A stretch of DNA of 64,000 bases from JAMCYG01 sp027365565 (GTDB taxonomy: Archaea; Micrarchaeota; Micrarchaeia; Micrarchaeales; Micrarchaeaceae). This document shows positions 23,000 through 32,011 of this stretch, piece by piece. A program made the position numbers and the translations under genes. Where the stretch lies: assembly GCA_027365565.1 (NCBI GenBank), contig DAHXMI010000010.1, positions 1-64,000 on the forward strand, read 5' to 3'. Below the pieces are notes generated by a model. It was not told the DNA's origin, searched no databases, and worked only from the letters and a program-made list of their open reading frames with translations. The number at the start of each line of letters is the position of its first letter. The stretch's first letter is position 1.

Positions 23000-24004
23000 T
23001 TATAGCGTCAGTGCGGCGCTTATCAGCACCAGCACGGAGGCGACGCTGATGTTGTCGTCAATCCTCCAGCCGAGACCCTCTACCAGGGCCAGCACCGCGG
23101 CTATCGCTACGGAGTAATAGCCCACGAAGAGCATGCCAAATGCCGCTAGAGCAGCGAAGTACACGAGGCTGCCGGCTATGCTCTTGCCCTTGTTGTAGGG
23201 GAGGCGCGGAGATTTAATGCGCAAGCCGAATATCGTCGCCAGCGAATCCGCGACGAACAGTGCGATGAGTCCGAAGACCATCAGCCTGAAGTTCGGGATG
23301 AGCGACATCACCATCATGGCCCCAGCAGCGAGATAGAGCGCGCCGAATCCGAACCGGGTGGCGGGCCTCTCGAGGCTGAGCAGGACGCTTGACAACACGC
23401 CCCTCCTTCTTCCCTTCTTCGGGATGTACGACACCGCGGCGTACCCTGACAGCACTATCGCATACACTATGTATTTGCCGGCGCCCGGCAGTGCGAGGAG
23501 CACCAGCAGGAGCACTATGCCGCTGCATATCTGGAACAGATCCCTCTTTATCTCAACGCCCCTGTCCTTTGCGCGGGAATTGTGTGCTGCACTGCGGTTG
23601 CCGCGCAGCGATATTGAGATGCCGGCTAGTGTGCCGACTGAAAATGCCTGCATCAGCATTGTGATCGGCGCGCCCAGCGCGGTTGAGAAAAGGATAAGGG
23701 ATACCGCCAGGCCCATGGAGTAGTAGAACACGGCGCGCTTCCCGAAGTAACCTACGGCGGACATTACGAATATTACGGAGAGGATAGGTGGGAACATCGC
23801 GTATGCGGCCGCGCCCGTACCGATGTACGACTGATAAAGCGCCAGCAAAAACGATGCTGCGTATGCGGTAGCCATCGCGAGCGCGGTCCCTGGCCTCCCT
23901 TTGCGCGGCGTGCGCGCCAGGAATGCGGCAGCTGACGCGAGTATTGCGGCGTATGCCAATATCACGAGCAGGGGGGTGCTCAAATACACGGATGCGGCCA
24001 TCAT
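23000..24004 (-). CDS. dolichol-kinase/cytidylyltransferase superfamily membrane protein
   Basis: The 334-residue protein has about ten hydrophobic helices. The C-terminal third carries the signature of the SEC59/dolichol kinase and CTP-dependent lipid kinase group: FVADSLATIFGLRIKSPR followed by the Y-N-K-G-K-S-I-A-G-S motif. It probably phosphorylates polyprenol or another lipid alcohol with CTP in the membrane. Together with the cis-prenyltransferase at 27272 and the GPT enzyme at 20580 it would supply a lipid carrier for N-glycosylation; that is inference. It lies 15 bases after asnS on the same strand and is probably cotranscribed. The N-terminal half is unlike other families I know. Confidence 0.75.
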   Translation of the reverse strand: MMAASVYLSTPLLVILAYAAILASAAAFLARTPRKGRPGTALAMATAYAASFLLALYQSYIGTGAAAYAMFPPILSVIFVMSAVGYFGKRAVFYYSMGLAVSLILFSTALGAPITMLMQAFSVGTLAGISISLRGNRSAAHNSRAKDRGVEIKRDLFQICSGIVLLLVLLALPGAGKYIVYAIVLSGYAAVSYIPKKGRRRGVLSSVLLSLERPATRFGFGALYLAAGAMMVMSLIPNFRLMVFGLIALFVADSLATIFGLRIKSPRLPYNKGKSIAGSLVYFAALAAFGMLFVGYYSVAIAAVLALVEGLGWRIDDNISVASVLVLISAALTL

Positions 24005-24019
24005 ATCGCCTTGCGCGTA

Positions 24020-25318
24020 TCAGGGCTCGACCCTGTTTATTACCCTCGGGAAGGGTATCGCGTCCCTTATGTGGTCAAGGCCGAGCATCCATTTTATGAC
24101 TCGCTCCATGCCGAGGCCGAATCCCGCATGCGGCACTGCGCCGTACTTCAGCGTGTCAAGGTACCATTTGTAGTTCTCACGCGTAAGCCCCTTCTCTTTC
24201 ATGCGCGCGACCATTTCGTCATAGTCGCTTATGCGCTCTGAACCGCCTATTATCTCACCATGGCCTTTCGGTGCGAGCATGTCTGCGCATTCAACTGTCC
24301 TCGGATCCTTCCTGCTTATTGGCATGTAGAATGCCTTCAGGTCCTTCGGCATGTTGTGCACGAATATGGGCTTCTCCTCGTCTTCGGTCAGCAGCTTCTC
24401 CTCCTCGACGCCGAAATCGTCGCCCCATACCCTCTGCGAACCCTTCTCATTCAGTATCTCTATCGCCCTGTCGTAGCTTATCCTCTTGAACGGGGGCTTT
24501 ATCTTCTCCAGCGCGGTGATGTCAGAGCCCAGCGCCTCCAGTATGCCGCGGTCTTTCTTTGCCAGGCTTGCGGCCATGTGGCTCACGAGCTTCTCCTGCA
24601 GCGCCATGCTCTTTGCGTTGTTGTAGTGCGCCATCTCAGGCTCAAGGTGCCAATACTCGGCAAGGTGCTTTACGGTCCTCGACTTCTCCGCGCGCCATGA
24701 TGGAGCGAACGAGTACACCTTCTCCAAAGAGTATATCATTGCCTCGGCATAGAGCTGCGACGATTCCGTCAGGTACGCCTTCTGGCCGAAATAGTCGACC
24801 TCGAATAGGTTCGCGCCCGTCTCGCCGGCCGACTTGGTGATCAGCGGGGGAGTTATCTCGAAGAAACCCTGCTTGTCGAGGAATTCGCGCCCGTACCTGA
24901 AGAGGTGCGACCTCGCCTTCATTATGTTCGACATGCGTGCGCTCCTGAGCCAGAGGTGCCTGACGTCCAGCAGGAACTCAGGGCTCTGGTACTCGGTTAT
25001 CGGGAACTGCTCCTTGCTGTTCCTTACCTTGATCGCGTTTATCTCCAGTTCCACTCCGCCTGGCGCCCTTGCATCAGCCTTGAGCGAGCCGGACACCTCT
25101 ACCGCTGACTCGAGATAGGCTGCATCGGCAGCCTCCCATTCTTTCGCGTTTACCGCGGACTTGTCCGCAATGCACTGTATGGTTCCGCTGTTGTCCCTGA
25201 TTACCACGAAAAGCTTCCCGCCGCTGCTTCTCTTCCTGTATACCCAACCGCTTATCTTCGCCAGGCCCGCCTTCACGGACACTGCCTTTGATATCTTCAT
25301 CTTCCTATATCCTGCCAT
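24020..25318 (-). CDS. asnS: asparaginyl-tRNA synthetase
   Basis: This class IIb enzyme charges tRNA-Asn. The 432-residue protein has an N-terminal OB-fold (ISGWVYRKRSSGG) and a catalytic domain with motif 2 (SWRAEKSRTVKHLAEYWHLE) and motif 3 (GFGLGMERVIKWMLG). The R-A-E-K-S-R-T and L-E-P-E-M pattern fits AsnRS rather than AspRS. Having AsnRS means that Asn-tRNA need not be made by amidation. A TATA-like AATATTAAATAAGG lies near 25370-25383 and a 14-bp palindrome lies in the leader (25334-25347). The length is normal. Confidence 0.9.
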   Translation of the reverse strand: MAGYRKMKISKAVSVKAGLAKISGWVYRKRSSGGKLFVVIRDNSGTIQCIADKSAVNAKEWEAADAAYLESAVEVSGSLKADARAPGGVELEINAIKVRNSKEQFPITEYQSPEFLLDVRHLWLRSARMSNIMKARSHLFRYGREFLDKQGFFEITPPLITKSAGETGANLFEVDYFGQKAYLTESSQLYAEAMIYSLEKVYSFAPSWRAEKSRTVKHLAEYWHLEPEMAHYNNAKSMALQEKLVSHMAASLAKKDRGILEALGSDITALEKIKPPFKRISYDRAIEILNEKGSQRVWGDDFGVEEEKLLTEDEEKPIFVHNMPKDLKAFYMPISRKDPRTVECADMLAPKGHGEIIGGSERISDYDEMVARMKEKGLTRENYKWYLDTLKYGAVPHAGFGLGMERVIKWMLGLDHIRDAIPFPRVINRVEP

Positions 25319-25333
25319 GATTACACCGTTACG

Positions 25334-25347
25334 ATGCTGCGCAGCAT
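25334..25347. repeat. 14-bp palindrome in the asnS leader
   Basis: ATGCTGCGCAGCAT is a perfect palindrome between the promoter and the ATG of asnS. It could be an operator or a short RNA stem. Chance is possible. Confidence 0.3.
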
Positions 25348-25397
25348 GCCCTGTTAATCGTATGTGGCGCCTTATTTAATATTATTTGGCCGTACGC

Positions 25398-27263
25398 TCA
25401 TATCAGGGATATGACCCATATCGCTATCAGGAATCCCGCTATTATCGCCGTAGGCACCACCAGCCTCGCGGTCGAGACCACATAGCCTGCTATGTTGTGC
25501 AGCTTGCTCGTTATGTCTGTGCCCCACACCATGAACCTCGCCAGCATCCTTTTGTTATGGTATGGTACAACCTCTTCCATGTTTGATTTCGCCTCGATGA
25601 TGGCAGTGTCGATCAGCTTCGAGAGCTCTTCGAACCTCGTCTTTCTGCCTAGGACGTTCGACGCGTTGAGGTTGAGTGAATTGACGGCGTGCGTATCGGT
25701 CGTGTATACCTCCGCGTCGACATTGTGCTTTTTCATCACGTATTCCACAATCGATGTCCTCAGTGACGGCAGCATGTTGTTCGCATTGAACTGTATCATC
25801 GCGTGGTCGCGGCCGTTTATCTTGAACAGGATCACGTCCATGTTGCCCCTAGCGAGGTCCTCCGGCATGCCAAGGGTCTCGTATATGTCATGGGACGAGA
25901 CGCCGAGCTTCAGCGACCTGCCCTGCCTTGAAGATTCACCGTCGAGCTTTCCTATGGCTTCTGTGTAATGGTTCGCGTAGATCGAATTGGCCGACACTCC
26001 GTCAAGCTCCTTCTTCGGGGCGCTCTCGTATCTGGAATTGTGGGCGTCTATTACTATAGCGTCGCGGCTTCCAGCGCCCAGAAGGCCCCTGAACAGCATC
26101 GCAGCCGACAGGTCTATGTCCTCGGTTATCTTCGGTGCCCTGGTCATAGTGGCAAGCCTGACGCTGCCCATATCGATGCACTTGACCGTGGCCTCATTCG
26201 ATGCGCCTTCGGAATATGATACGCCTTCAAGCGGCCTGGATGACATCGCATCCTTGATCGATGCGTCAAGGTGCCTGGCGAGTATGCCCAGCTGGCTGGA
26301 AGATATTGGATTCCTGTCCATGTTCACCGCGCCATGCATTATCAGGCCCGGCACCCCGTACTTCCTTGCTATGTGCCGGGAGAGTAGATAAGGGAACTCG
26401 CTGCCACCTATGCTGCCGAACGGGCCGTAATGCAGGTTGGGCACGAACATTATCGCCTTATTCGTGCCTTTCTTCGCGCTCTTGAATACAAGTGTGTTGG
26501 TTTCTATGTCTGCAGGCATGCCGAACTTCTCCCCGCCGAACGGCGCGGATATGTTTATGTCGTACAGCCAGTTCTGCACAAGATGCGAGAAGGCGCCTAT
26601 GCCCCCGAACCCGACGCTGCGCTTGACAGGCACGTCGACAAAATATATGATTACATAGCCCATAAGCAGGAAGACCGCGATCGCAGCGTAAAGCTTGATG
26701 AGCAGCAGGTTCGTGCTCTGACCTATCGAGAACAGGAATCTGCTTGCAGGTATGTATGTGAGCAGGTTCAGGGTCGGTTGCACGAGTGCGAGCAGTATGC
26801 CCTTCCTATTCTTGCCCATGAGTATCTTATTGGCAAAGAACCACCATCCGAATATGCCCGCATCGCCAACCAGTATCAGCGCGCTTGCTATCGTTTTTAG
26901 GCCGGCGAACACGTACACCACGCCGCCTATCAGCATGAAAACCGCATAAGATGTCGCGCCTATTAGCACCACGAGCAGCACGTACTTGAGCTTCAGCTTC
27001 CTGTTGCCTGCCCTGATTGCGATGACCGTCAGTGCAGACGGTATGAATATGGCAAGTATGCCGGTTACCGCGCCGGATGTCAGTATGTAAAACACCATGG
27101 AGCTGGCGCTGCCGAAGTTCATCAGAGCCACTGCAGCCATGCCTACCGCTACGCTTATGGCAACCAACAGTGCGAACAGGGGTATGCTTCCAGGCAGGCT
27201 CCTATAGAAAATCGAAGGGGCCTTTAGCGACTTCTGCGCATCCCTGCTTCTTCTTGAAGCCAT
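25398..27263 (-). CDS. DUF2070 family membrane protein
   Basis: The 621-residue protein resembles the archaeal DUF2070 family. The N-terminal 240 residues hold six or seven membrane helices. A large soluble domain follows (residues about 240-570) with motifs such as FVPNLHYGPFGSIGGSEFPY, HGAVNMDRNPIS and VIDAHNSRYESAPK, rich in His, Asp and Asn, which could form a metal site. One last helix closes the protein. The biochemical function of the family is unknown. The gene starts eight bases after uppS on the same strand, so it is cotranscribed with the cis-prenyltransferase, which hints at a role in lipid-carrier or envelope metabolism. Confidence 0.82.
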   Translation of the reverse strand: MASRRSRDAQKSLKAPSIFYRSLPGSIPLFALLVAISVAVGMAAVALMNFGSASSMVFYILTSGAVTGILAIFIPSALTVIAIRAGNRKLKLKYVLLVVLIGATSYAVFMLIGGVVYVFAGLKTIASALILVGDAGIFGWWFFANKILMGKNRKGILLALVQPTLNLLTYIPASRFLFSIGQSTNLLLIKLYAAIAVFLLMGYVIIYFVDVPVKRSVGFGGIGAFSHLVQNWLYDINISAPFGGEKFGMPADIETNTLVFKSAKKGTNKAIMFVPNLHYGPFGSIGGSEFPYLLSRHIARKYGVPGLIMHGAVNMDRNPISSSQLGILARHLDASIKDAMSSRPLEGVSYSEGASNEATVKCIDMGSVRLATMTRAPKITEDIDLSAAMLFRGLLGAGSRDAIVIDAHNSRYESAPKKELDGVSANSIYANHYTEAIGKLDGESSRQGRSLKLGVSSHDIYETLGMPEDLARGNMDVILFKINGRDHAMIQFNANNMLPSLRTSIVEYVMKKHNVDAEVYTTDTHAVNSLNLNASNVLGRKTRFEELSKLIDTAIIEAKSNMEEVVPYHNKRMLARFMVWGTDITSKLHNIAGYVVSTARLVVPTAIIAGFLIAIWVISLI

Positions 27264-27271
27264 GCGAACAC

Positions 27272-27982
27272 TTATCTGCCGAACCTTCTCTGCCTTCTGG
27301 AATAGTCGGCCAGGGCTCTTTCAAGGTCCTTCTTGCTGAAGTCCGGCCAGTACTTCTTAGCGAAGTACAGTTCGGAATAGGTCGACTGCCACGGCAGGAA
27401 CCCCGACAGCCTCTTCTCACCTGACGTCCTTATTATGAGATCGGCGTCGGATACTGATGCAGTCCTTAGATTCCTCTCCACATCCCTCTCGCTGATGCTG
27501 CCGCTCCCAGTCTTGGCGGCGTGCATTGCCGCCAGCCTGGCCGCATGGACTATGTCGTCACGGCCGCCATATCCTATAAGCAGGTTTATCGTTAGATCGG
27601 TATACTTTCTGGTCTTTGCCTCTACCTTTCTCAGCGCCCTCTTCAAAGGCATAGGCAATATCGAGGTGTTTCCCACCACCTTGACCCTCACCTTGTTGTT
27701 CACGAGGTCCGAGAGTATCTTCGGATCGGACGCCTCCTTCGTGAATAGCCTGAAGAACATGCTGAGCTCGCTCGCGCTCCTGTTGTGTATGTTCTCGGTA
27801 GACAGGGCCCAGACCGAAAGGGTACGTATGCCGAACTCCTTCGACCATATGCTGAAGTCTATGAATTTCCTTATGCCGGTGCTATAGCCGCCAAGGAGCT
27901 TCAGGCCCCTCGACTTGGACCATCGCCTGTTGCCGTCAGGTATCAGGGCGAGATGGTTTGGCACGTGTTCGAGCTTTCTCAT
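27272..27982 (-). CDS. uppS: cis-prenyltransferase (UPP/polyprenyl diphosphate synthase)
   Basis: This enzyme extends isoprenoid diphosphates to the long polyprenyl chain used as glycan carrier. The protein shows HLALIPDGNRRWS with the catalytic Asp, LSVWALSTENIHNRS, and the diagnostic LIIRTSGEKRLSGFLPWQ followed by S-T-Y-S-E-L-Y-F. I chose the ATG at 27982, which has GAGGAT three bases upstream and gives 236 residues; an ATG at 28030 would add 16 basic residues and lies close to the expected transcription start after the TATA at about 28050-28062. DUF2070 follows eight bases later in the same operon. Confidence 0.9.
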   Translation of the reverse strand: MRKLEHVPNHLALIPDGNRRWSKSRGLKLLGGYSTGIRKFIDFSIWSKEFGIRTLSVWALSTENIHNRSASELSMFFRLFTKEASDPKILSDLVNNKVRVKVVGNTSILPMPLKRALRKVEAKTRKYTDLTINLLIGYGGRDDIVHAARLAAMHAAKTGSGSISERDVERNLRTASVSDADLIIRTSGEKRLSGFLPWQSTYSELYFAKKYWPDFSKKDLERALADYSRRQRRFGR

Positions 27983-28160
27983 GAAATCCTCTTTAAACAC
28001 AGCGTTTTTTTTGTCCGTCCCGCGCCTCATGGGACGAGACTGTCTTTATACTAATATGAGCCACTTATCCTTAAATTCTTTTATGCACATTACGTATCAC
28101 AGCTTTTAAACCTTATCGTAACGACGCATGCCAATACGATGGACACGACAGGGTGTTTGA

Positions 28161-29411
28161 TTGAATGCCGATGCGAAGAGCACGCTCGCAGAACTTTATA
28201 CTGTAGACAGTCTTAATGACATACAGGGCAACGACGCAGCCGTGGCGAAGCTGAGGAGGTTCGCGGAGGAGTTCAAGCGCGGCGGGAAGGCGAGGCCTGT
28301 CATGCTGTCCGGACCTACTGGAGTGGGCAAGACCTCTTCCGCGTACGCGCTCTCTAAGGAATACGGCTGGAACCTGATAGAGCTGAGCGCGAGCGAATAC
28401 CGCGACAAGGAGACGATAGAGCGCATCGCTGTCGCTGCTTCTACAAGGAATATATTCGGCTCCAGGAACCTGATACTACTTGATGAGGTCGACGACCTCG
28501 CAAAGAAGTTCGACAAGGGGGCGGAGGCCGCTATCGCGAAGCTTATTGAGAATGCATCCAACCCCGTCATCCTTACGTCAAACAATGCGTGGGATAAGAG
28601 CATAAGGTTCCTCCGTGGAAAGGTGGATGGCATAGACTACCTTAGGGTTAGGCCCGACAGCATAGAGAAGGTGCTCAAGAAGACGGCCGCGAAGGTGGGC
28701 TTCAGGATAAGCGGGGACGGCATAGGCATAATATCAAGGAGGTCCAACGGCGACGTAAGGTCGGCGATAAACGACATGTATGCGATAGCCGGCTCTGAGA
28801 ACGAGGATGCGGTCGATGCGCTGGGCCTTAGGAACACTGCACAGGAAATATTCGTGGTGCTGAACAAGATATTCTACTCAAACACGCTCACTGCGCCGCT
28901 CGCTGCGGCGAGGAGCGTGGAGCACGAGGTCTCGAACGACCTACTGATAAGCTGGATAGATGAGAATATACCAGGCAAGTACAAACATGCCAACGACATA
29001 TACAGCGCGTATGACAACCTCGCCATGGCTACCATGTTCAACTCGAGAGCGACCAGAAGGCAGTACTACGGCTATTGGAGGTACATGAGCGTGCTCATGA
29101 CTAGCGGCATATCGCTCGCGAAGACCAGGTACCCAGAGGAAGGGGCGCGCTACATGTTCCCGAAAGTGATCAAGGAACTCAGCGCATCGAAGACCGAGAG
29201 GCTGTCGATGAAGCAGGTGGCCAGGAAGCTCGCGGAGCGCATACACTTCAATACAAGGTATATCATAGAGAACGAGATTCCCATGCTCAGCAGCATGGCG
29301 AACGCCGCTATGAGGGAAGGCGCGGACAAGGCCGAAGTGCATGAGTTCTTCTTGAATAGGCTGGGCCTGGATTCGAAGGAGGCGGACCTCGTCATCAAGC
29401 AGGGGGCTTGA
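28161..29411 (+). CDS. rfcL: replication factor C large subunit
   Basis: RfcL, with small RFC subunits, loads the PCNA clamp at primer ends. The 416-residue AAA+ protein has Walker A (MLSGPTGVGKTSSAYALS), Walker B (NLILLDEVDDLAKK), sensor 1 (ILTSNN) and sensor 2 (SNGDVRSAINDM), then the helical C-terminal domain. No typical C-terminal PIP box or Lys-rich tail is seen, so it is shorter than many RfcL proteins. The start is TTG at 28161; a TATA-like CTTTTAAACC lies about 50 bases upstream. It overlaps the convergent DHH gene by 17 bases at their 3' ends. The small subunit gene is not in the window. Confidence 0.9.
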   Translation: MNADAKSTLAELYTVDSLNDIQGNDAAVAKLRRFAEEFKRGGKARPVMLSGPTGVGKTSSAYALSKEYGWNLIELSASEYRDKETIERIAVAASTRNIFGSRNLILLDEVDDLAKKFDKGAEAAIAKLIENASNPVILTSNNAWDKSIRFLRGKVDGIDYLRVRPDSIEKVLKKTAAKVGFRISGDGIGIISRRSNGDVRSAINDMYAIAGSENEDAVDALGLRNTAQEIFVVLNKIFYSNTLTAPLAAARSVEHEVSNDLLISWIDENIPGKYKHANDIYSAYDNLAMATMFNSRATRRQYYGYWRYMSVLMTSGISLAKTRYPEEGARYMFPKVIKELSASKTERLSMKQVARKLAERIHFNTRYIIENEIPMLSSMANAAMREGADKAEVHEFFLNRLGLDSKEADLVIKQGA

Positions 29412-30810
29412 CTGCCGACAGAACGGCAAGCAGGGACTCTATGACGTCATCTATCTGCTTGGGGTCGCATTTTATGCTCGCGGCCTCGTTGTGGCCGCCG
29501 CCGGTCACATTGAGCGACTCAAGCCCTTTCAGCTCCTCTATCCTTTCCAGTATCAGCACGGAGCCGGATATGGACTTGCTTATCCTAAGTGATATGTAGC
29601 TGCCTCCGTGCACGACCGTTATTGCGCCAGCCCCCGCCTCGTGCTCCAGCCTATCGTGCAGCCTGGAGCTGTACTTTCCCATCGGAGGGTATCCGAATCC
29701 GAGGACCGTGATCCTGTTGAAATCCACCACGTTTACAGGCACGCCGGAAGTAGTGACATATCTTTCCATCGTCCTGATGCCTTCCTTTATTGATTCTTCG
29801 AACGCGTTGGATATGAGCCTCAACGTCTCGTCCCGCTTTTCGCTGTCGTCGAGTATGCTTATTATCTGTTTTGGAGTGGCCTTCTTTCCGCGGCCCATGC
29901 CATTGTTTGAGGTTAGGAAGTCGAGCAGCGCTGCAGTGGATTTGGAGGATTCGTCTTCGGGGTCGGCGTATGCGCTGTAGTCGCTCGTGAGAGAGGCCTT
30001 CTCCATATCATCGTAGCTTTCGCCGGAGAGCAGCGACGCGAGTATGCAGCCGAGCACCCCGGCAGTGAGGTTCGAGTCGCTTCCTATGTCCCATGGGTTT
30101 ATGTATTCGAAGACGCCCTCTTTCCTGAATCCTTTCGGTATGGGGTGGTGGTCAATCCATATTATGTCGATCTTGCCATCGGCATACGACATCGCGTCAT
30201 CGCTCTCGTCAGACGTGCCGAAATCGATTATTACGACAAGCGGCTTTTCCGCTGACGAATACAGGCTGAAATACGCCGCGTCGTCCGAGACGGATTCCAT
30301 AGAATATGATATGCCGCGGTTCATGCGCCACGACACTGTGGATGAGACGCACAGTTTCTGGTCTGCGAGCTGCTTTACTGCCTTGTAGAGCGCTATTGCG
30401 CCGCTCGACCCGTCTCCGTCATTGTGGAACCTCACGACGACCGGCGAGCCGCTTGACAGGCTTCGCGCAAGCCGCGCTGCGGAATGCGATAGAGAGGGAA
30501 GCAACCTGTCTAGGCCAGCATACATGCCGCTCTTGGCGCTTATCTTGCCCGTATTCTGGTCGATGTGCATCTTGCTTATTATCTCGCTCATGACGCGAAC
30601 ATACTCGTCATGCGCGGACTCGCCCAGCAACTTCGGAAGCTTGGGGGAGCCTATGCCCTCATGCAGCCCGGTCTTGAACTCCAGAATATCATACACGTTG
30701 GGCCTGATGCCTATTTCAGCCCCGGTGGAAGTAGCATCCTCCATGTCGATTATGGTACATGCTGAGCTCGACTTTGAGGCGGTGGCCTTCAACGATGTAA
30801 CTATTCCCCT
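29395..30810 (-). CDS. DHH-family phosphoesterase (RecJ-like)
   Basis: The protein (471 residues from the chosen start) has DHH motifs: HNDGDGSSGA (first Asp cluster), VIIDFGTSD, IDHHPIPKG (the DHH itself) and a C-terminal DHHA1 domain ending with GGGHNEAAS. It is probably an archaeal RecJ-like nuclease or nanoRNase acting in replication or RNA turnover, but several family branches share these motifs. The open frame reaches 30891, yet a TATA-like GGAATTATATATTTG sits inside that extension (near 30866-30880), so I place the start at the ATG at 30810. Its 3' end overlaps rfcL by 17 bases. Confidence 0.83.
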   Translation of the reverse strand, partial: RGIVTSLKATASKSSSACTIIDMEDATSTGAEIGIRPNVYDILEFKTGLHEGIGSPKLPKLLGESAHDEYVRVMSEIISKMHIDQNTGKISAKSGMYAGLDRLLPSLSHSAARLARSLSSGSPVVVRFHNDGDGSSGAIALYKAVKQLADQKLCVSSTVSWRMNRGISYSMESVSDDAAYFSLYSSAEKPLVVIIDFGTSDESDDAMSYADGKIDIIWIDHHPIPKGFRKEGVFEYINPWDIGSDSNLTAGVLGCILASLLSGESYDDMEKASLTSDYSAYADPEDESSKSTAALLDFLTSNNGMGRGKKATPKQIISILDDSEKRDETLRLISNAFEESIKEGIRTMERYVTTSGVPVNVVDFNRITVLGFGYPPMGKYSSRLHDRLEHEAGAGAITVVHGGSYISLRISKSISGSVLILERIEELKGLESLNVTGGGHNEAASIKCDPKQIDDVIESLLAVLSAVKPPA

Positions 30811-30935
30811 CATTCCAATACCGTACGCAGAAAGCGATTTTATGCATACGCATTTATCGCCCAAATATATAATTCCTACCCATGCGTCCATCCGTTTATC
30901 CGTTTATCTGCCCATCAACCTATCTGCCCCAGTTA

Positions 30936-32006
30936 CTAGGAGTAACAGGAAGACTGCGCGGTGGAGTTCTTTATGTAGGAACAGTACGACGTATTGTTGT
31001 AGTACTGCACCATTGCATCTATGCATGAGTAGTAGTACATGCTGTTCCCTATGCCCGAACAGTATGATACGTTGTCGTACAACTCCGCTGCGGCAGTGTA
31101 TGCTGCCGAAGAGCACACCTGCTGTATCGCACCCGGGGCCTGATTGCATGACGCAAGTATGGACGTCAGGTTGAATGTCTGTGTGGAATTCTTCTTCTGC
31201 TGTGCAAGCGCTTCCAGGGAACCATTGCATAAGCTGCCTATGGTGCCACCTATAGTGTCGCAGGCGGACGTGCTGTTGTACTTTAACGCAAGGTTGAAGT
31301 AGCAGTATGCGCGCGGAGTGAAGTTGTAGTACTCGTAGTACAGGTAGCTTGTGCTATTGGCGCCTGTTGAAGAATAATTGAAAAGCAGGTAAGGCAGCTT
31401 GCTGTCGGTGGTGTTTGTCACATGCGTGCAGTAGCTCTGGTTGCCAGTATTGATCGCGAGGTTGTAGTTGCTCACGGCGTCGCAGTACGCCTGCTCTGTC
31501 AGATTGCTCATATAACTGCAGATTGTGGCGTTGGAGAACTTGTTCTGCTTGGCATAGGAATAATAGCACTGTGATGTGTAGTTGCCTAGGGCGGTGCATG
31601 CCGAAGGATTGCCGGTGCGGAGGGATACGTTGAGCGTGCATTGGTATTTGTAAGTGCCATTGGCGAGCAGGTTGCAGGTGCTTTGGCTACCATAATGCTC
31701 CGCCACGTCTACTATGCACTGCTGGTTGCCCGGACTCACATAATTGCAGACGCTCGCATTGTTTGACGATACCGCGAGGGCCACCATGCACGTGTCTCTC
31801 GGGCCGCTCAGGAGCACGCCTTTGCATTTTGATAGTGCGGTGCTGTGCCCTTCCACAAGCAGTACGGCCGATGCCACAACAATAAGAATGATTCCGACGG
31901 CAAGGTACATTAAGTACCTTTCCCTGTTGCCCAGGCTGATACGCTGGCGTGCGCTTTCACCTTTACCTCCAGGGCCATTCCCACCGCCGCGCTTCTCGTC
32001 TGCCAT
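30936..32006 (-). CDS. membrane-anchored Cys-rich surface protein
   Basis: The 356-residue protein has a short basic cytoplasmic N-terminus, one membrane helix (residues about 32-50, YLAVGIILIVVASAVLLV) and a large outside domain with 20 cysteines and many N-x-S/T sequons. The cysteines recur in a loose unit, S-x-C-x3-(9 to 12)-C-x3-A, spaced about 25-30 residues, suggesting a helical solenoid held by disulfides. I do not recognise a named family. It starts five bases after the KaiC-like ATPase gene, so the two form an operon. Low charge and high Ser/Asn/Tyr content fit a glycosylated extracellular protein. Partner and function are unknown. Confidence 0.7.
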   Translation of the reverse strand: MADEKRGGGNGPGGKGESARQRISLGNRERYLMYLAVGIILIVVASAVLLVEGHSTALSKCKGVLLSGPRDTCMVALAVSSNNASVCNYVSPGNQQCIVDVAEHYGSQSTCNLLANGTYKYQCTLNVSLRTGNPSACTALGNYTSQCYYSYAKQNKFSNATICSYMSNLTEQAYCDAVSNYNLAINTGNQSYCTHVTNTTDSKLPYLLFNYSSTGANSTSYLYYEYYNFTPRAYCYFNLALKYNSTSACDTIGGTIGSLCNGSLEALAQQKKNSTQTFNLTSILASCNQAPGAIQQVCSSAAYTAAAELYDNVSYCSGIGNSMYYYSCIDAMVQYYNNTSYCSYIKNSTAQSSCYS

Positions 32007-32011
32007 GATGC

